Origin: an uncultured bacterium
GTDB lineage: Bacteria; Actinomycetota; Actinomycetes; S36-B12
DNA: 9,885 nucleotides
Direction of reading: 5' to 3'
Assembly: GCA_903940375.1 (NCBI GenBank)
Contig: CAJAKT010000227.1
Span: 1-9,885 of the forward strand
Notes under the pieces: generated by a model
What the model saw: the letters and a program-made list of their open reading frames with translations, nothing else
What the model was told of the DNA's origin: nothing
Databases searched by the model: none
Shown here: piece after piece, positions 1-6,032 of the stretch
Layout: each line of letters starts with the position of its first letter
Numbering within the stretch: the stretch's first letter is position 1
Position numbers and translations under genes: made by a program

Positions 1-1093
1 AGCCGTCGTGCCCGTAAGGGGAGCGCAGGACGTGCAGGTCATCCGCGCCGGGGGCGAGATCCACGAGCTCCTGCTGCAGTCGAATCGGGAAGAGCCGATC
101 CGAGTCGATGCCGACAACGGTGAGGGGCGCGTTGATCCCCGCCAGTGCACTGGCCGTGCCACCACGACCGCGGCCCAGGTCGAACAGCGACATCGCCCGA
201 GTGAGCGCGACGTAGGTGTTGGCATCGAATCGCCGGGCGAGCTTGTCTGCGTGGTGGTCCAGATAGGACTCGACGGCGAAACGCCCGCTGGCATACGGAT
301 CCTCGCCGGACTGCGGCTCACGTCCGAACCGTAGGTCCAGCTCGGTCTCGCTGCGATAGGTGAGGTGCGCAATCCGACGCGCGATTCCCATGCCGACATG
401 TGGACCATTGCCGGGCTCGGCGTCGTAGTAGTCACCTCCGCGGTAGGCCGGATCGGACTCGATCGCAGCCAGTTGCGTTGCATGCGTTCCGATCTGGTCA
501 GCCGTGACGGCCGCAGTCGAGCCGAGGACCAGACCCCCGCGAACACGATCGGGATAACGCACCATCCATTCGAGCACCCGCATGCCGCCGAGCGACGGTC
601 CGAGCATGAGCGCCCACGACGTGATGCCCAGAGCATCGGTCAGGCGGTGCTCGACCTCGACCATGTCGCCCACCGTGACGACAGGGAACCGGCTGCCCCA
701 CGGCTCGCCGTCAGGCGAGGTGGAAGCCGGGCCGGTCGTGCCCTGGCAACCACCCAGCACGTTCGCGCACACGACGAACCACTCGTCGGTGTCGATCGCG
801 CGCCCAGGACCGACGAGACCATCCCACCAGCCGCCAGTGACCTGCCCGGGACCGGCAGGACCGGTGACATGCGCATCGCCCGTCAGGGCATGGCAGATGT
901 AGATCGCGTTCGTACCGTCCGCCGACAACTGCCCCCATGTCTCATAGGCGACCCGGACGTCGGGCAGCGTGAACCCGGATTCCGTTGTCAGGGCACCGAC
1001 ATCGACTAAATGGCGATCGCCGACGGGGTCCCCCGCCCGCCAGGCTGCGCTGGCGGGCGGGGAACCCTCGTACGAGAGTCCGAAGGCAGACAT
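1..1093 (-). CDS. metX: Homoserine O-acetyltransferase (3' end cut by window edge)
   Basis: MetX transfers acetyl from acetyl-CoA to homoserine, giving the O-acetylhomoserine used by the MetY encoded just upstream; it is cytoplasmic. I translated the minus strand by hand: 364 codons are visible, and family members are usually about 370-380 residues, so only a short C-terminal tail is missing. It is an alpha/beta hydrolase fold. The nucleophile elbow GPSLGGM puts Ser at residue 167, the catalytic Asp is in DSDRLFP (D332), and the catalytic His is in YGHDG (H362). The N-terminus (ASAAWRAGDPVG, then ETWG near 51-54) is also typical. The elbow has Pro before Ser where Gly is more usual. The ATG at 1093 lies 10 bases after the metY stop with no clear Shine-Dalgarno sequence, which suggests coupling to metY translation. 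Acyl specificity (acetyl or succinyl) is inferred from the metY neighbour. Confidence 0.95.
   Translation of the reverse strand, partial: MSAFGLSYEGSPPASAAWRAGDPVGDRHLVDVGALTTESGFTLPDVRVAYETWGQLSADGTNAIYICHALTGDAHVTGPAGPGQVTGGWWDGLVGPGRAIDTDEWFVVCANVLGGCQGTTGPASTSPDGEPWGSRFPVVTVGDMVEVEHRLTDALGITSWALMLGPSLGGMRVLEWMVRYPDRVRGGLVLGSTAAVTADQIGTHATQLAAIESDPAYRGGDYYDAEPGNGPHVGMGIARRIAHLTYRSETELDLRFGREPQSGEDPYASGRFAVESYLDHHADKLARRFDANTYVALTRAMSLFDLGRGRGGTASALAGINAPLTVVGIDSDRLFPIRLQQELVDLAPGADDLHVLRSPYGHDG
1031..1062 (-). other. 12-bp perfect hairpin inside the metX start region
   Basis: The arms 1031-1042 (CCCCGCCCGCCA) and 1051-1062 are perfect reverse complements around an 8-base loop. All but two stem pairs are G-C. 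The hairpin begins about 28 bases into the metX reading frame and covers roughly codons 11-21 (residues PPASAAWRAG). It could slow early translation or mark a processing point between metY and metX. It may instead simply follow from the Pro/Ala/Gly/Arg-rich sequence. No U-tract follows, so it does not look like an intrinsic terminator. Confidence 0.6.
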
Positions 1094-1103
1094 GTCGGGT
1101 TCG

Positions 1104-2417
1104 CTAGGACTTCGCTGCCCGGAAACCCGCGTCGAGGTCGGCGAGGATGTCGTCGATGTTCTCGATGCCCACGGCGAGGCGCACCAGGCCGGGGGTGACG
1201 CCTGCCGCAAGTTGCTCCTCCGCGGAGAGCTGCGAGTGCGTCGTTGACGCGGGGTGGATGACCAGGCTGCGCACGTCGCCGATGTTGGCAACGTGGCTGT
1301 GCAGTTCCAGCGCCTCGACGAAGGCCTGGCCGGCCTCGACGCCACCCTTGATCTCGAAGCTCAGGACGGCGCCCGTGCCCTTGGGCGCGTACTTCTTGCC
1401 CAGGGCATGCCACGGGCTCGACGCGAGACCTGCGTAGTTCACGGACTCGACCTCATCGCGACCCTCGAGCCACGTTGCCACGGCCTGGGCGTTCTGCACG
1501 TGACGCTCGACTCGCAGGGACAGCGTCTCGATGCCCTGTGCAATCAGGAAGGCGTTGAACGGCGACACCGCGGCACCGAGATCGCGCAGCAGCTGCACGC
1601 GCGCCTTGAGGATGAATGACAGGTTCGCGCCGAATGCCGACCCCACACCGAGGTCACGTGCGTAGACGAGTCCGTGGTAGCTGGGATCGGGCTGGTTGTA
1701 GTTCGGGAAGCGCTCGGGGTACTGGGCGTAGTCAAAGGTTCCGCCGTCGACGATCACGCCGGCCACCGACGTTCCGTGGCCGCCCAGGTACTTGGTCGCC
1801 GAGTGGATGACGACGTCGGCACCGTGTGCGAGGGGGTTGATCAGGTAGGGGGTCGCGACGGTGTTGTCGATGAGCAGGGGCACACCGACCTCGTGCGCAA
1901 CCGTGGCGACGGCTTCGATGTCGAGGACGTCGTTCTTCGGGTTGGAGATCGACTCGCCGAAGAAGAGCTTCGTGTTCGGCTGCACTGCCGCGCGCCACGA
2001 CTCCGGGTCGCCGGGGTTCTCGACGAAGGTCGTGGTGATGCCGAGCTTCGGCAGTGTGTAGTGGAGCAGGTTGTACGTACCACCGTAGAGGCTGGGGCTC
2101 GACACGATGTGGTCGCCGGCCTCGGCGATGTTCAGGAACGCCAGCGTCTCCGCTGCCTGGCCGCTAGCCACCAGCAGTGCCGCGACGCCGCCTTCGAGGG
2201 CAGCGATGCGGTCCTCGACGACCGCCTGCGTCGGGTTCATGATCCGCGTGTAGATGTTGCCGAGCTCCTTGAGCCCGAACAGGTTCGCCGCGTGGGTGGT
2301 GTCGTTGAAGGTGTACGACGTGGTCTGGTAGATCGGCAGGGCGCGCGCATTGGTGGCTGCGTCGGGCGACTGGCCGGAGTGGATCTGCTTTGTCTCGAAG
2401 GACCATGCGTTGCTCAT
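1104..2417 (-). CDS. metY: O-acetylhomoserine sulfhydrylase (aminocarboxypropyltransferase)
   Basis: This PLP enzyme of the Cys/Met-metabolism fold combines O-acetylhomoserine with sulfide to give homocysteine, the direct route to methionine. It is 437 residues long; the extended ~430-residue form is typical of MetY, while MetB/MetZ are nearer 390. Visible landmarks are the N-terminal ETKQIHSGQ, the phosphate-binding YTRIMNPT (Y56, R58), the LLIDNT aspartate that contacts the pyridine nitrogen (D184), and the Schiff-base lysine in HSATKYLGGHG (K209). The C-terminus has the usual HPASTTHSQL motif. I chose the ATG at 2417 because AAGGAG lies six bases upstream; extending to 2495 adds leader sequence with no ribosome site and unlike the family. 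It is first in the metY-metX operon, behind a promoter, a SAM-IV riboswitch and a polycysteine upstream ORF, so control by methionine and cysteine status is expected. Confidence 0.97.
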   Translation of the reverse strand: MSNAWSFETKQIHSGQSPDAATNARALPIYQTTSYTFNDTTHAANLFGLKELGNIYTRIMNPTQAVVEDRIAALEGGVAALLVASGQAAETLAFLNIAEAGDHIVSSPSLYGGTYNLLHYTLPKLGITTTFVENPGDPESWRAAVQPNTKLFFGESISNPKNDVLDIEAVATVAHEVGVPLLIDNTVATPYLINPLAHGADVVIHSATKYLGGHGTSVAGVIVDGGTFDYAQYPERFPNYNQPDPSYHGLVYARDLGVGSAFGANLSFILKARVQLLRDLGAAVSPFNAFLIAQGIETLSLRVERHVQNAQAVATWLEGRDEVESVNYAGLASSPWHALGKKYAPKGTGAVLSFEIKGGVEAGQAFVEALELHSHVANIGDVRSLVIHPASTTHSQLSAEEQLAAGVTPGLVRLAVGIENIDDILADLDAGFRAAKS

Positions 2418-2423
2418 GTGAAT

Positions 2424-2429
2424 CTCCTT
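2424..2429 (-). promoter_or_regulatory. metY ribosome binding site
   Basis: AAGGAG ends six bases before the ATG at 2417 and decides the metY start. On the minus strand, CTCC at 2451-2448 could pair with GGAG at 2427-2424 in competition with a small CCGC/GCGG stem (2449-2446 with 2439-2436). This offers a weak but possible switch of ribosome access. Confidence 0.75.
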
Positions 2430-2480
2430 GGTCATCCGCACGAGGGCGGAGCTGCATATGGGTATGGGTATGGAACGGAT

Positions 2481-2495
2481 GTGCGCACTGCGCAC
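2481..2495. repeat. 7-bp dyad in the metY leader
   Basis: GTGCGCA-C-TGCGCAC is a perfect inverted repeat with a one-base centre, 64 bases upstream of the metY start. It could be an operator half-site pair for a dimeric regulator. In RNA it would have to open into a shorter stem. It lies downstream of the predicted promoter, so a bound protein would act as a roadblock. Confidence 0.4.
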
Positions 2496-2538
2496 GGGAC
2501 GTGCAGGGGTGCCCGTGGACCAGGTCCGGGGCCGGAGT

Positions 2539-2574
2539 CCGCTAGGGCGTCGCCATGGCGACGCGGCTCAGCGG
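2539..2574 (-). other. Leader hairpin overlapping the uORF stop codon
   Basis: The core is an 18-bp perfect palindrome at 2547-2564 (GCGTCGCCATGGCGACGC), which as RNA gives a 7-bp stem with a CATG loop. It is flanked by a 5-bp outer stem, CCGCT (2574-2570) with AGCGG (2543-2539), across a small internal loop. The TGA stop of the polycysteine uORF (2570-2568) lies in the 5' side. A ribosome finishing the uORF would cover the 5' arms; one stalled at the Cys codons would leave most of the core free. No U-tract follows. An alternative long-range pairing exists between CCGGAG (2622-2617) and CTCCGG (2537-2532). Confidence 0.55.
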
Positions 2575-2600
2575 CTCGTCATTCGACAACAACAGCACAT
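2568..2600 (-). CDS. Polycysteine upstream ORF, candidate attenuator leader peptide
   Basis: This ten-codon ORF in the metY leader encodes MCCCCRMTSR. The ATG is at 2600 and the TGA at 2570-2568. GAGGT (2609-2605) lies four bases upstream of the ATG, a fair Shine-Dalgarno sequence. Three of the four Cys codons are TGT, the less favoured Cys codon in GC-rich genomes, which would sharpen dependence on charged Cys-tRNA. Small ORFs with cysteine runs that sense cysteine by ribosome stalling are known upstream of sulfur genes in mycobacteria. Here the ORF sits between a SAM-IV aptamer and metY. The ORF, its ribosome site and the Cys run are seen directly; translation and attenuation are inferred. 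A chance TGT repeat remains possible, though the context argues against it. Confidence 0.7.
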   Translation of the reverse strand: MCCCCRMTSR

Positions 2601-2639
2601 AAAGACCTCGCAATATCTCCGGGGCCTTGCCCTGTGCAA

Positions 2640-2749
2640 GACCCGCGCTTGCCCGCCGAGACGGGCCAGGTCTTCATCCGGAGCACCCCACCGCGGTGGA
2701 GGGTTGCCGCCCAGCTAGCCGGAGCTAATCGCTGGAACTCTTGACCTGG
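2640..2749 (-). ncRNA. SAM-IV riboswitch of the metY-metX leader
   Basis: The minus strand strongly resembles the SAM-IV aptamer, an actinobacterial S-adenosylmethionine sensor. Conserved stretches include GGTCAAGAG at the 5' side, GGCAACCCTCCACC in the core, and GGATGAAGACCTGG closing it. The first helix pairs CCAGGTC (2749-2743) with GACCTGG (2672-2666). P2 pairs CCAGC (2735-2731) with GCTGG (2715-2711) around TAGC-TCCG-GCTA. The next arm carries the palindrome CCACCGCGGTGG (2688-2699). A small hairpin follows P1 (CCCG/CGGG within 2652-2665), as expected for this class, then AAGCGCGGGT. The 3' boundary is approximate. High SAM should reduce metY-metX expression. I see no U-tract terminator, so the output step is unclear. 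Confidence 0.92.
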
Positions 2750-2753
2750 GAGG

Positions 2754-2782
2754 AATATAGCGACCCTTCGCGCCCGCGCCAA
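2754..2782 (-). promoter_or_regulatory. Predicted metY-metX promoter
   Basis: On the minus strand, TTGGCG (2782-2777) and TATATT (2759-2754) are separated by 17 bases, a good match to the housekeeping -35/-10 pattern. The predicted start, about 7 bases after the -10 box, is A2747, so the transcript would open directly with the AGGTC strand of riboswitch helix P1. The promoter begins about 20 bases after the DUF4192 stop, giving metY-metX its own transcript. Confidence 0.75.
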
Positions 2783-2802
2783 GTCGCCCCTCCCCTGTGT
2801 GG

Positions 2803-3894
2803 CTACGCCGACTCCTTCTGCTCGGCGTCTGGATCCCCCGCCGCCGCACCCGCCCCGTAGCGGCACTCGTCGCGGGTCAGGCCCGCCATGGCCTCCCGCC
2901 AGGCCTCCGGCGGCAGGCCGGCCCGCAGCGATGCCGTCACGAGCAGCGCAAGGGAGTAGCCAGGGTCATCACTCAAGGCCCGATCGACGGCGATCGTCGC
3001 CCGCGTGCCATCGCCCAACTGCCAGGCCACGATGGCGACGCAGGTGGCGACGGGCGCGACCAGGCCCTCGGGTGCCGCGCGCAGCGCCTGGACGAGCACC
3101 GCCATGGCGCGACGCAGGCCGTCGCTGTCGCTCTGCGCGAGATCCCATAGCGCGGTGTCACGGACGCGGATGTCGGCCAGGGCCGGGAGCAGCCGGGCCA
3201 GCACGGCGGGCGACTCGTTGGCACGTCGACTGGGTGCGGCCTGCGTCAGGCATTCCCGCACCAGTTCCAGCGAGCGATCCCGCCAGACCTGGCGACGGCG
3301 TGGCCCGCTTCCGCGGCCCGGCAGGCCGGCGGGCAGTCGACGCACCACCTCTGCCACCTGCACGGGATCCGCTGACAGCCACGCCTCGATCGACTCCCGG
3401 TCCGGCAGCGGGGCCTGTCCGAGCATGGTGAACTCCGCCGCGACGGCCGCAGCAACGTCAGGCTGCACCTGACGGCCTGCCACAGGACAGCACGACTCAT
3501 CGGAGCACAGCAGGCTCCACCAGCGATCACCCGAGAGCCGAAGCGCGTCGCGGACGGCGATGCCTCGCGCATCCGCATCCGTGACGATGGCCTGCTGGAT
3601 CCACTCGAGATCCGATCGACCGGTGACGAGCACCACGACGATCTCGTCCGCCCTGTCGGCTGCCACATGCGTCCACAAGGCACTTCGCCATTCGGCGAGG
3701 TGCGCCTCCTCGCTCGGGAGGTCGAGCCGCTGGGTCAGCATGATGCGACCGGCACGGAGCCAGACGACGACGGCACTCTCCACGGGTCGGAAGCCCAGCA
3801 GGTACGGGACCGCGGCAACCAGCGCGTCAGGACTGCGCAGGGTCAGTGCATCGATCGGAGTGGAACCGGACGTGTTGCCAGATGAAGTAGTCAT
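2803..3894 (-). CDS. DUF4192 domain-containing protein
   Basis: This 363-residue soluble protein belongs to the actinobacterial DUF4192 family, whose function is unknown. Diagnostic stretches are the N-terminal TLRSPDALVAAVPYLLGFRP (about 18-37) and WWSLLC-SDE-SCCPVAG (about 125-140), where Cys130, Cys135 and Cys136 match the family's conserved cysteine cluster. The C-terminal half is Ala/Arg-rich and helical, with a stretch resembling a tetratricopeptide-like repeat (about 285-345). I see no signal peptide or membrane segment. The ATG at 3894 is preferred because GAAGG (3906-3902) lies seven bases upstream; a GTG at 3918 would add eight residues but has no better ribosome site. It follows the SGNH hydrolase gene on the same strand after 92 bases and ends just before the metY promoter, with no evident link to methionine synthesis. 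Confidence 0.9.
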   Translation of the reverse strand: MTTSSGNTSGSTPIDALTLRSPDALVAAVPYLLGFRPVESAVVVWLRAGRIMLTQRLDLPSEEAHLAEWRSALWTHVAADRADEIVVVLVTGRSDLEWIQQAIVTDADARGIAVRDALRLSGDRWWSLLCSDESCCPVAGRQVQPDVAAAVAAEFTMLGQAPLPDRESIEAWLSADPVQVAEVVRRLPAGLPGRGSGPRRRQVWRDRSLELVRECLTQAAPSRRANESPAVLARLLPALADIRVRDTALWDLAQSDSDGLRRAMAVLVQALRAAPEGLVAPVATCVAIVAWQLGDGTRATIAVDRALSDDPGYSLALLVTASLRAGLPPEAWREAMAGLTRDECRYGAGAAAGDPDAEQKESA

Positions 3895-3919
3895 GCTGCG
3901 ACCTTCGCGCGACGGCACG

Positions 3920-3978
3920 GTCGCGCACAGGTGTCAGTCGCCGTCTGCGGAGGGCTGACCAGCAGTCGCGCACCTGTG
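3920..3978. repeat. Paired direct and inverted repeats upstream of the DUF4192 gene
   Basis: GTCGCGCAC occurs at 3920-3928 and again at 3965-3973. Overlapping these, CACAGGTG (3926-3933) and CACCTGTG (3971-3978) are exact reverse complements separated by 37 bases. This lies in the 92-base gap between the SGNH hydrolase stop and the DUF4192 start. It could be a weak terminator for the hydrolase or a binding site for a regulator of the DUF4192 gene. I see no U-tract or clear promoter boxes. Confidence 0.4.
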
Positions 3979-3986
3979 GATGACGA

Positions 3987-4814
3987 CTAGCCCTCCTGCG
4001 GCGGACCCGTGACCGGAACCCAGGTCGGGTACTTGGGTACGACACCATCTCCGGAGGAACCGCCGCGCGCACGACGTGCCAGCCAGGGCACCAAGTGCTG
4101 CGTCGTCCACGTCGTGTTGGTGCCCAGTCGGCGATACAGACGTTCCGGAGGCGCGCTGACGGCCGGAGTCCGCCAGGCGTCATCACCGAGACCCAGGGCC
4201 TCCAACGCCGTCCGGGCGACCAGCCGATGTCCCGCCGGCGACAGGTGCAGCCAATCCTGGTCCCACAGCGCGTCGTCGTCGTAGGCCGCGACGTCCCAGA
4301 AGGAGGCCTGGAAGCACCCGTACCGCGACGCAATGGCCGAGACGGCGGAGTTGTAGCCGTGGATCCGGCTACGCACCGGCCGCATGACCCGAGAGCGACG
4401 AGTGGGATCCCCGAAGGAGAACAGGAGGACGTCGGCTCCCGTGCCCCGCAGGTCTCGGACGCCGTTCTCGAGCGATGTCGCCACCGCGTTCAGGTCGAAC
4501 GTCCTCCGCAGCGTGTCGTTGACCCCGACCGCGAGGCTCACGAGATCCGGCCTCAGCAGCACAGCCGCGGGAACCTGCTCACCGATCACCTGCCGCACCA
4601 GCCGGCCGCGGACAGCGAGATTGGCGTACTCGATGCCGTCCTCACCGCGTGCCCGGGCCAGCAGCGCCAGCTCACCGGCCACCCGATCGGCCCAGCCGAC
4701 ATGTCGTCCGTCGCTGCCCACGACATCCATCAGGCCTTCGCTGAAGCTGTCACCGAGGGCGAGGTATCGGCGCCACTGTCCGGCGGATGCGTGCGGCGCT
4801 GACGGCGAGTTCAC
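3987..4814 (-). CDS. SGNH/GDSL-family hydrolase
   Basis: This is a 275-residue esterase/lipase-type hydrolase. Its substrate is unknown. The four SGNH blocks are all present: GDSFSEG with nucleophile Ser23, the oxyanion glycine in AVRGR (G70), GVND with Asn99, and DWLHLSPAGH with Asp187 and His190. There is no signal peptide, so it is probably cytoplasmic. The C-terminal ~45 residues (Arg/Gly/Pro-rich, PERLYRRLG then PWLARRARGG) follow the catalytic domain and occur in actinobacterial relatives of this type. I chose the GTG at 4814 because TATCCT lies exactly six bases upstream, which suggests leaderless transcription. An in-frame ATG at 4844 would add ten residues but places its ribosome site inside the upstream hairpin. 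The gene follows the YbhN-like gene and precedes the DUF4192 gene. Confidence 0.9.
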   Translation of the reverse strand: MNSPSAPHASAGQWRRYLALGDSFSEGLMDVVGSDGRHVGWADRVAGELALLARARGEDGIEYANLAVRGRLVRQVIGEQVPAAVLLRPDLVSLAVGVNDTLRRTFDLNAVATSLENGVRDLRGTGADVLLFSFGDPTRRSRVMRPVRSRIHGYNSAVSAIASRYGCFQASFWDVAAYDDDALWDQDWLHLSPAGHRLVARTALEALGLGDDAWRTPAVSAPPERLYRRLGTNTTWTTQHLVPWLARRARGGSSGDGVVPKYPTWVPVTGPPQEG

Positions 4815-4820
4815 GACCTC

Positions 4821-4826
4821 AGGATA
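4821..4826 (-). promoter_or_regulatory. Candidate -10 box for leaderless SGNH hydrolase mRNA
   Basis: TATCCT fits the TANNNT actinobacterial -10 pattern and ends six bases before the GTG at 4814, so the transcript would start at or next to the start codon. The -35 region is weak, as is common in leaderless promoters of this phylum. Confidence 0.45.
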
Positions 4827-4849
4827 GGAACAGACCCCGGACATGCAGA

Positions 4850-4891
4850 GACCTGGTCGTCGAAGGCTTCCCCTCCCGCGACGACCAGGTC
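4850..4891 (-). terminator. Hairpin terminator after the YbhN-like gene
   Basis: GACCTGGTCGTCG (4850-4862) and its exact reverse complement (4879-4891) form a 13-bp stem with a 16-base loop. It starts 55 bases after the YbhN-like stop and ends 35 bases before the SGNH hydrolase start. There is no U-tract, but strong hairpins without one are common at actinobacterial gene ends. It separates the two same-strand genes into distinct transcripts. An operator is the main alternative. Confidence 0.6.
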
Positions 4892-4946
4892 GGTGCAACC
4901 TTATGGATCGCCGGCCCCTCGCTGCGTGCCGACACGCCGACGACGA

Positions 4947-6032
4947 TCAGGCGGATGCTGGCGCGGCGTCGTCCTCGGGCGCGGCCGCTGCGTAGGTGCG
5001 TCCGGCGGTACGGAACCAGGACACCAGCGCGATGATGCCGATGATGATCTGCGGGACGTAGGACGCTGCCCGCCAGACCAGATCAGCCGCGGTCGCATCA
5101 CCTGCCGACACGCCCATGCTCTGCAGCAGAGAGATCATCAGTGCATCGACCGTGCCGAGTCCGCCAGGCGTGATCGGGACCATCAGCATGATCTGAGCCG
5201 TCGCGAATGCCCCGAACGCTGCGATGACGGACGCCCCGGGCGTATCCCATCCCTGCACGCCGCGCAGGGCGACGTAGAAGATCAGGAACTGGGTCATGAT
5301 CACCGCGAGCTGGGCAGCGGTGATGTGCCCCCAGCGATTCCTGAGCAGGCCGTACATGTCCGAGCGAAACTTGATGATGGGGGCCTGGACGTCCAGATCC
5401 TTCAGCGCCTTGATCCGGGGCCGCAGGGGCTTGATCAGGCGGTTGCCGAGATTGCCGACCTTGATAGCCAGCGGCGCCGAGCGCATCACCAGCACGAACA
5501 GGCCGATACCGACGACCAAGATCGCCAGGCCGACCGGCGCAACCCAGCTGTAGTCGGTGTTGCCACCGGAGATGCTCAGCGCCGCCACACCGAAGACGGG
5601 CAGGCCGAGGCTGACGAACATGCTCCACAGCCCCACCGCCGTGATGGCCGCCGTCGCGACGGTGCCGGAGAGCTTGTACGACGTCAGCATCGCGTACTGC
5701 ACCGCAAGCCCGAATGCTCCGCCCGCTGGAACGCCGTTGCTGATCGCGAACGCCGCCTGGTTCACCTGCTGGGACTTCCAGTACTTGAGACCTGGCGCCG
5801 CAGCCATGAACGGCAGGCCGTAGACAGCGAGATAGATGACGACGGTGATGCCGATGGCGACCATCGCCGCAGTGCCCATGGCTGCCAGGGCATCCGCAGC
5901 AGCCGAGTAGTCACCGATCTGCGGGATCACCTTCCAGAAGATGATGACGATGATGGCCAGCCCGATGATGCCGAGGATGATCGACTTCTTCTTATCCAGC
6001 TTGGACAGTGGGGCCGATGAGGGTTCGGTCAT
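4947..6032 (-). CDS. YbhN/AglD-type membrane protein (LPG synthase TM-region family)
   Basis: This 361-residue polytopic inner-membrane protein belongs to the lysylphosphatidylglycerol synthase transmembrane-region superfamily (YbhN/UPF0104). It has about eight hydrophobic segments, including residues 17-37, 54-79, 125-152, 163-184, 236-257 and 322-341. Family marks are GVPAGGAFGLAVQYAML (100-116) and PGGLGTVDA (289-297), a variant of the PGGLG-x-x-E signature with Asp for Glu. It lacks the soluble aminoacyl-transferase domain of MprF, so lysine transfer to phospholipid is unlikely; relatives are thought to handle lipids or lipid-linked sugars. The N-terminus (KLDKKK) is positively charged and the tail acidic and Ala/Pro-rich. 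The start at 6032 has only a weak ribosome site (AGG nine bases upstream). It is divergent from the VOC gene across 77 bases. Confidence 0.88.
   Translation of the reverse strand: MTEPSSAPLSKLDKKKSIILGIIGLAIIVIIFWKVIPQIGDYSAAADALAAMGTAAMVAIGITVVIYLAVYGLPFMAAAPGLKYWKSQQVNQAAFAISNGVPAGGAFGLAVQYAMLTSYKLSGTVATAAITAVGLWSMFVSLGLPVFGVAALSISGGNTDYSWVAPVGLAILVVGIGLFVLVMRSAPLAIKVGNLGNRLIKPLRPRIKALKDLDVQAPIIKFRSDMYGLLRNRWGHITAAQLAVIMTQFLIFYVALRGVQGWDTPGASVIAAFGAFATAQIMLMVPITPGGLGTVDALMISLLQSMGVSAGDATAADLVWRAASYVPQIIIGIIALVSWFRTAGRTYAAAAPEDDAAPASA

Noticed and set aside
365..1009. Plus-strand open frame antisense to metX
   Set aside because: The opposite strand encodes MetX with its full catalytic triad; this frame has no recognisable domain.
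2418..2495. Upstream in-frame extensions of metY (starts at 2435 and 2495)
   Set aside because: They add leader sequence including the dyad region, lack a ribosome site, and do not match the family N-terminus; AAGGAG points to 2417.
2542..2556. Second tiny ORF in the leader (MATP)
   Set aside because: It has no ribosome site and lies inside the palindromic hairpin; four codons with no sulfur residues give no functional hint.
2547..2564. 18-bp palindrome as a protein operator or restriction-type site only
   Set aside because: An operator is possible, but its position at the uORF stop in a transcribed leader makes an RNA hairpin the simpler reading.
1674..2744. Long plus-strand open frame (356 codons) antisense to metY and its leader
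   Set aside because: It lies opposite a clearly identified gene, is Arg/Gly/Val-rich as expected from reading GC-rich codons backwards, and has no recognisable domain or ribosome site.
4893..6020. Plus-strand open frame (375 codons) antisense to the YbhN-like gene
   Set aside because: Its His/Asp/Arg-rich composition mirrors the hydrophobic codons of the membrane protein on the other strand; no family features are visible.
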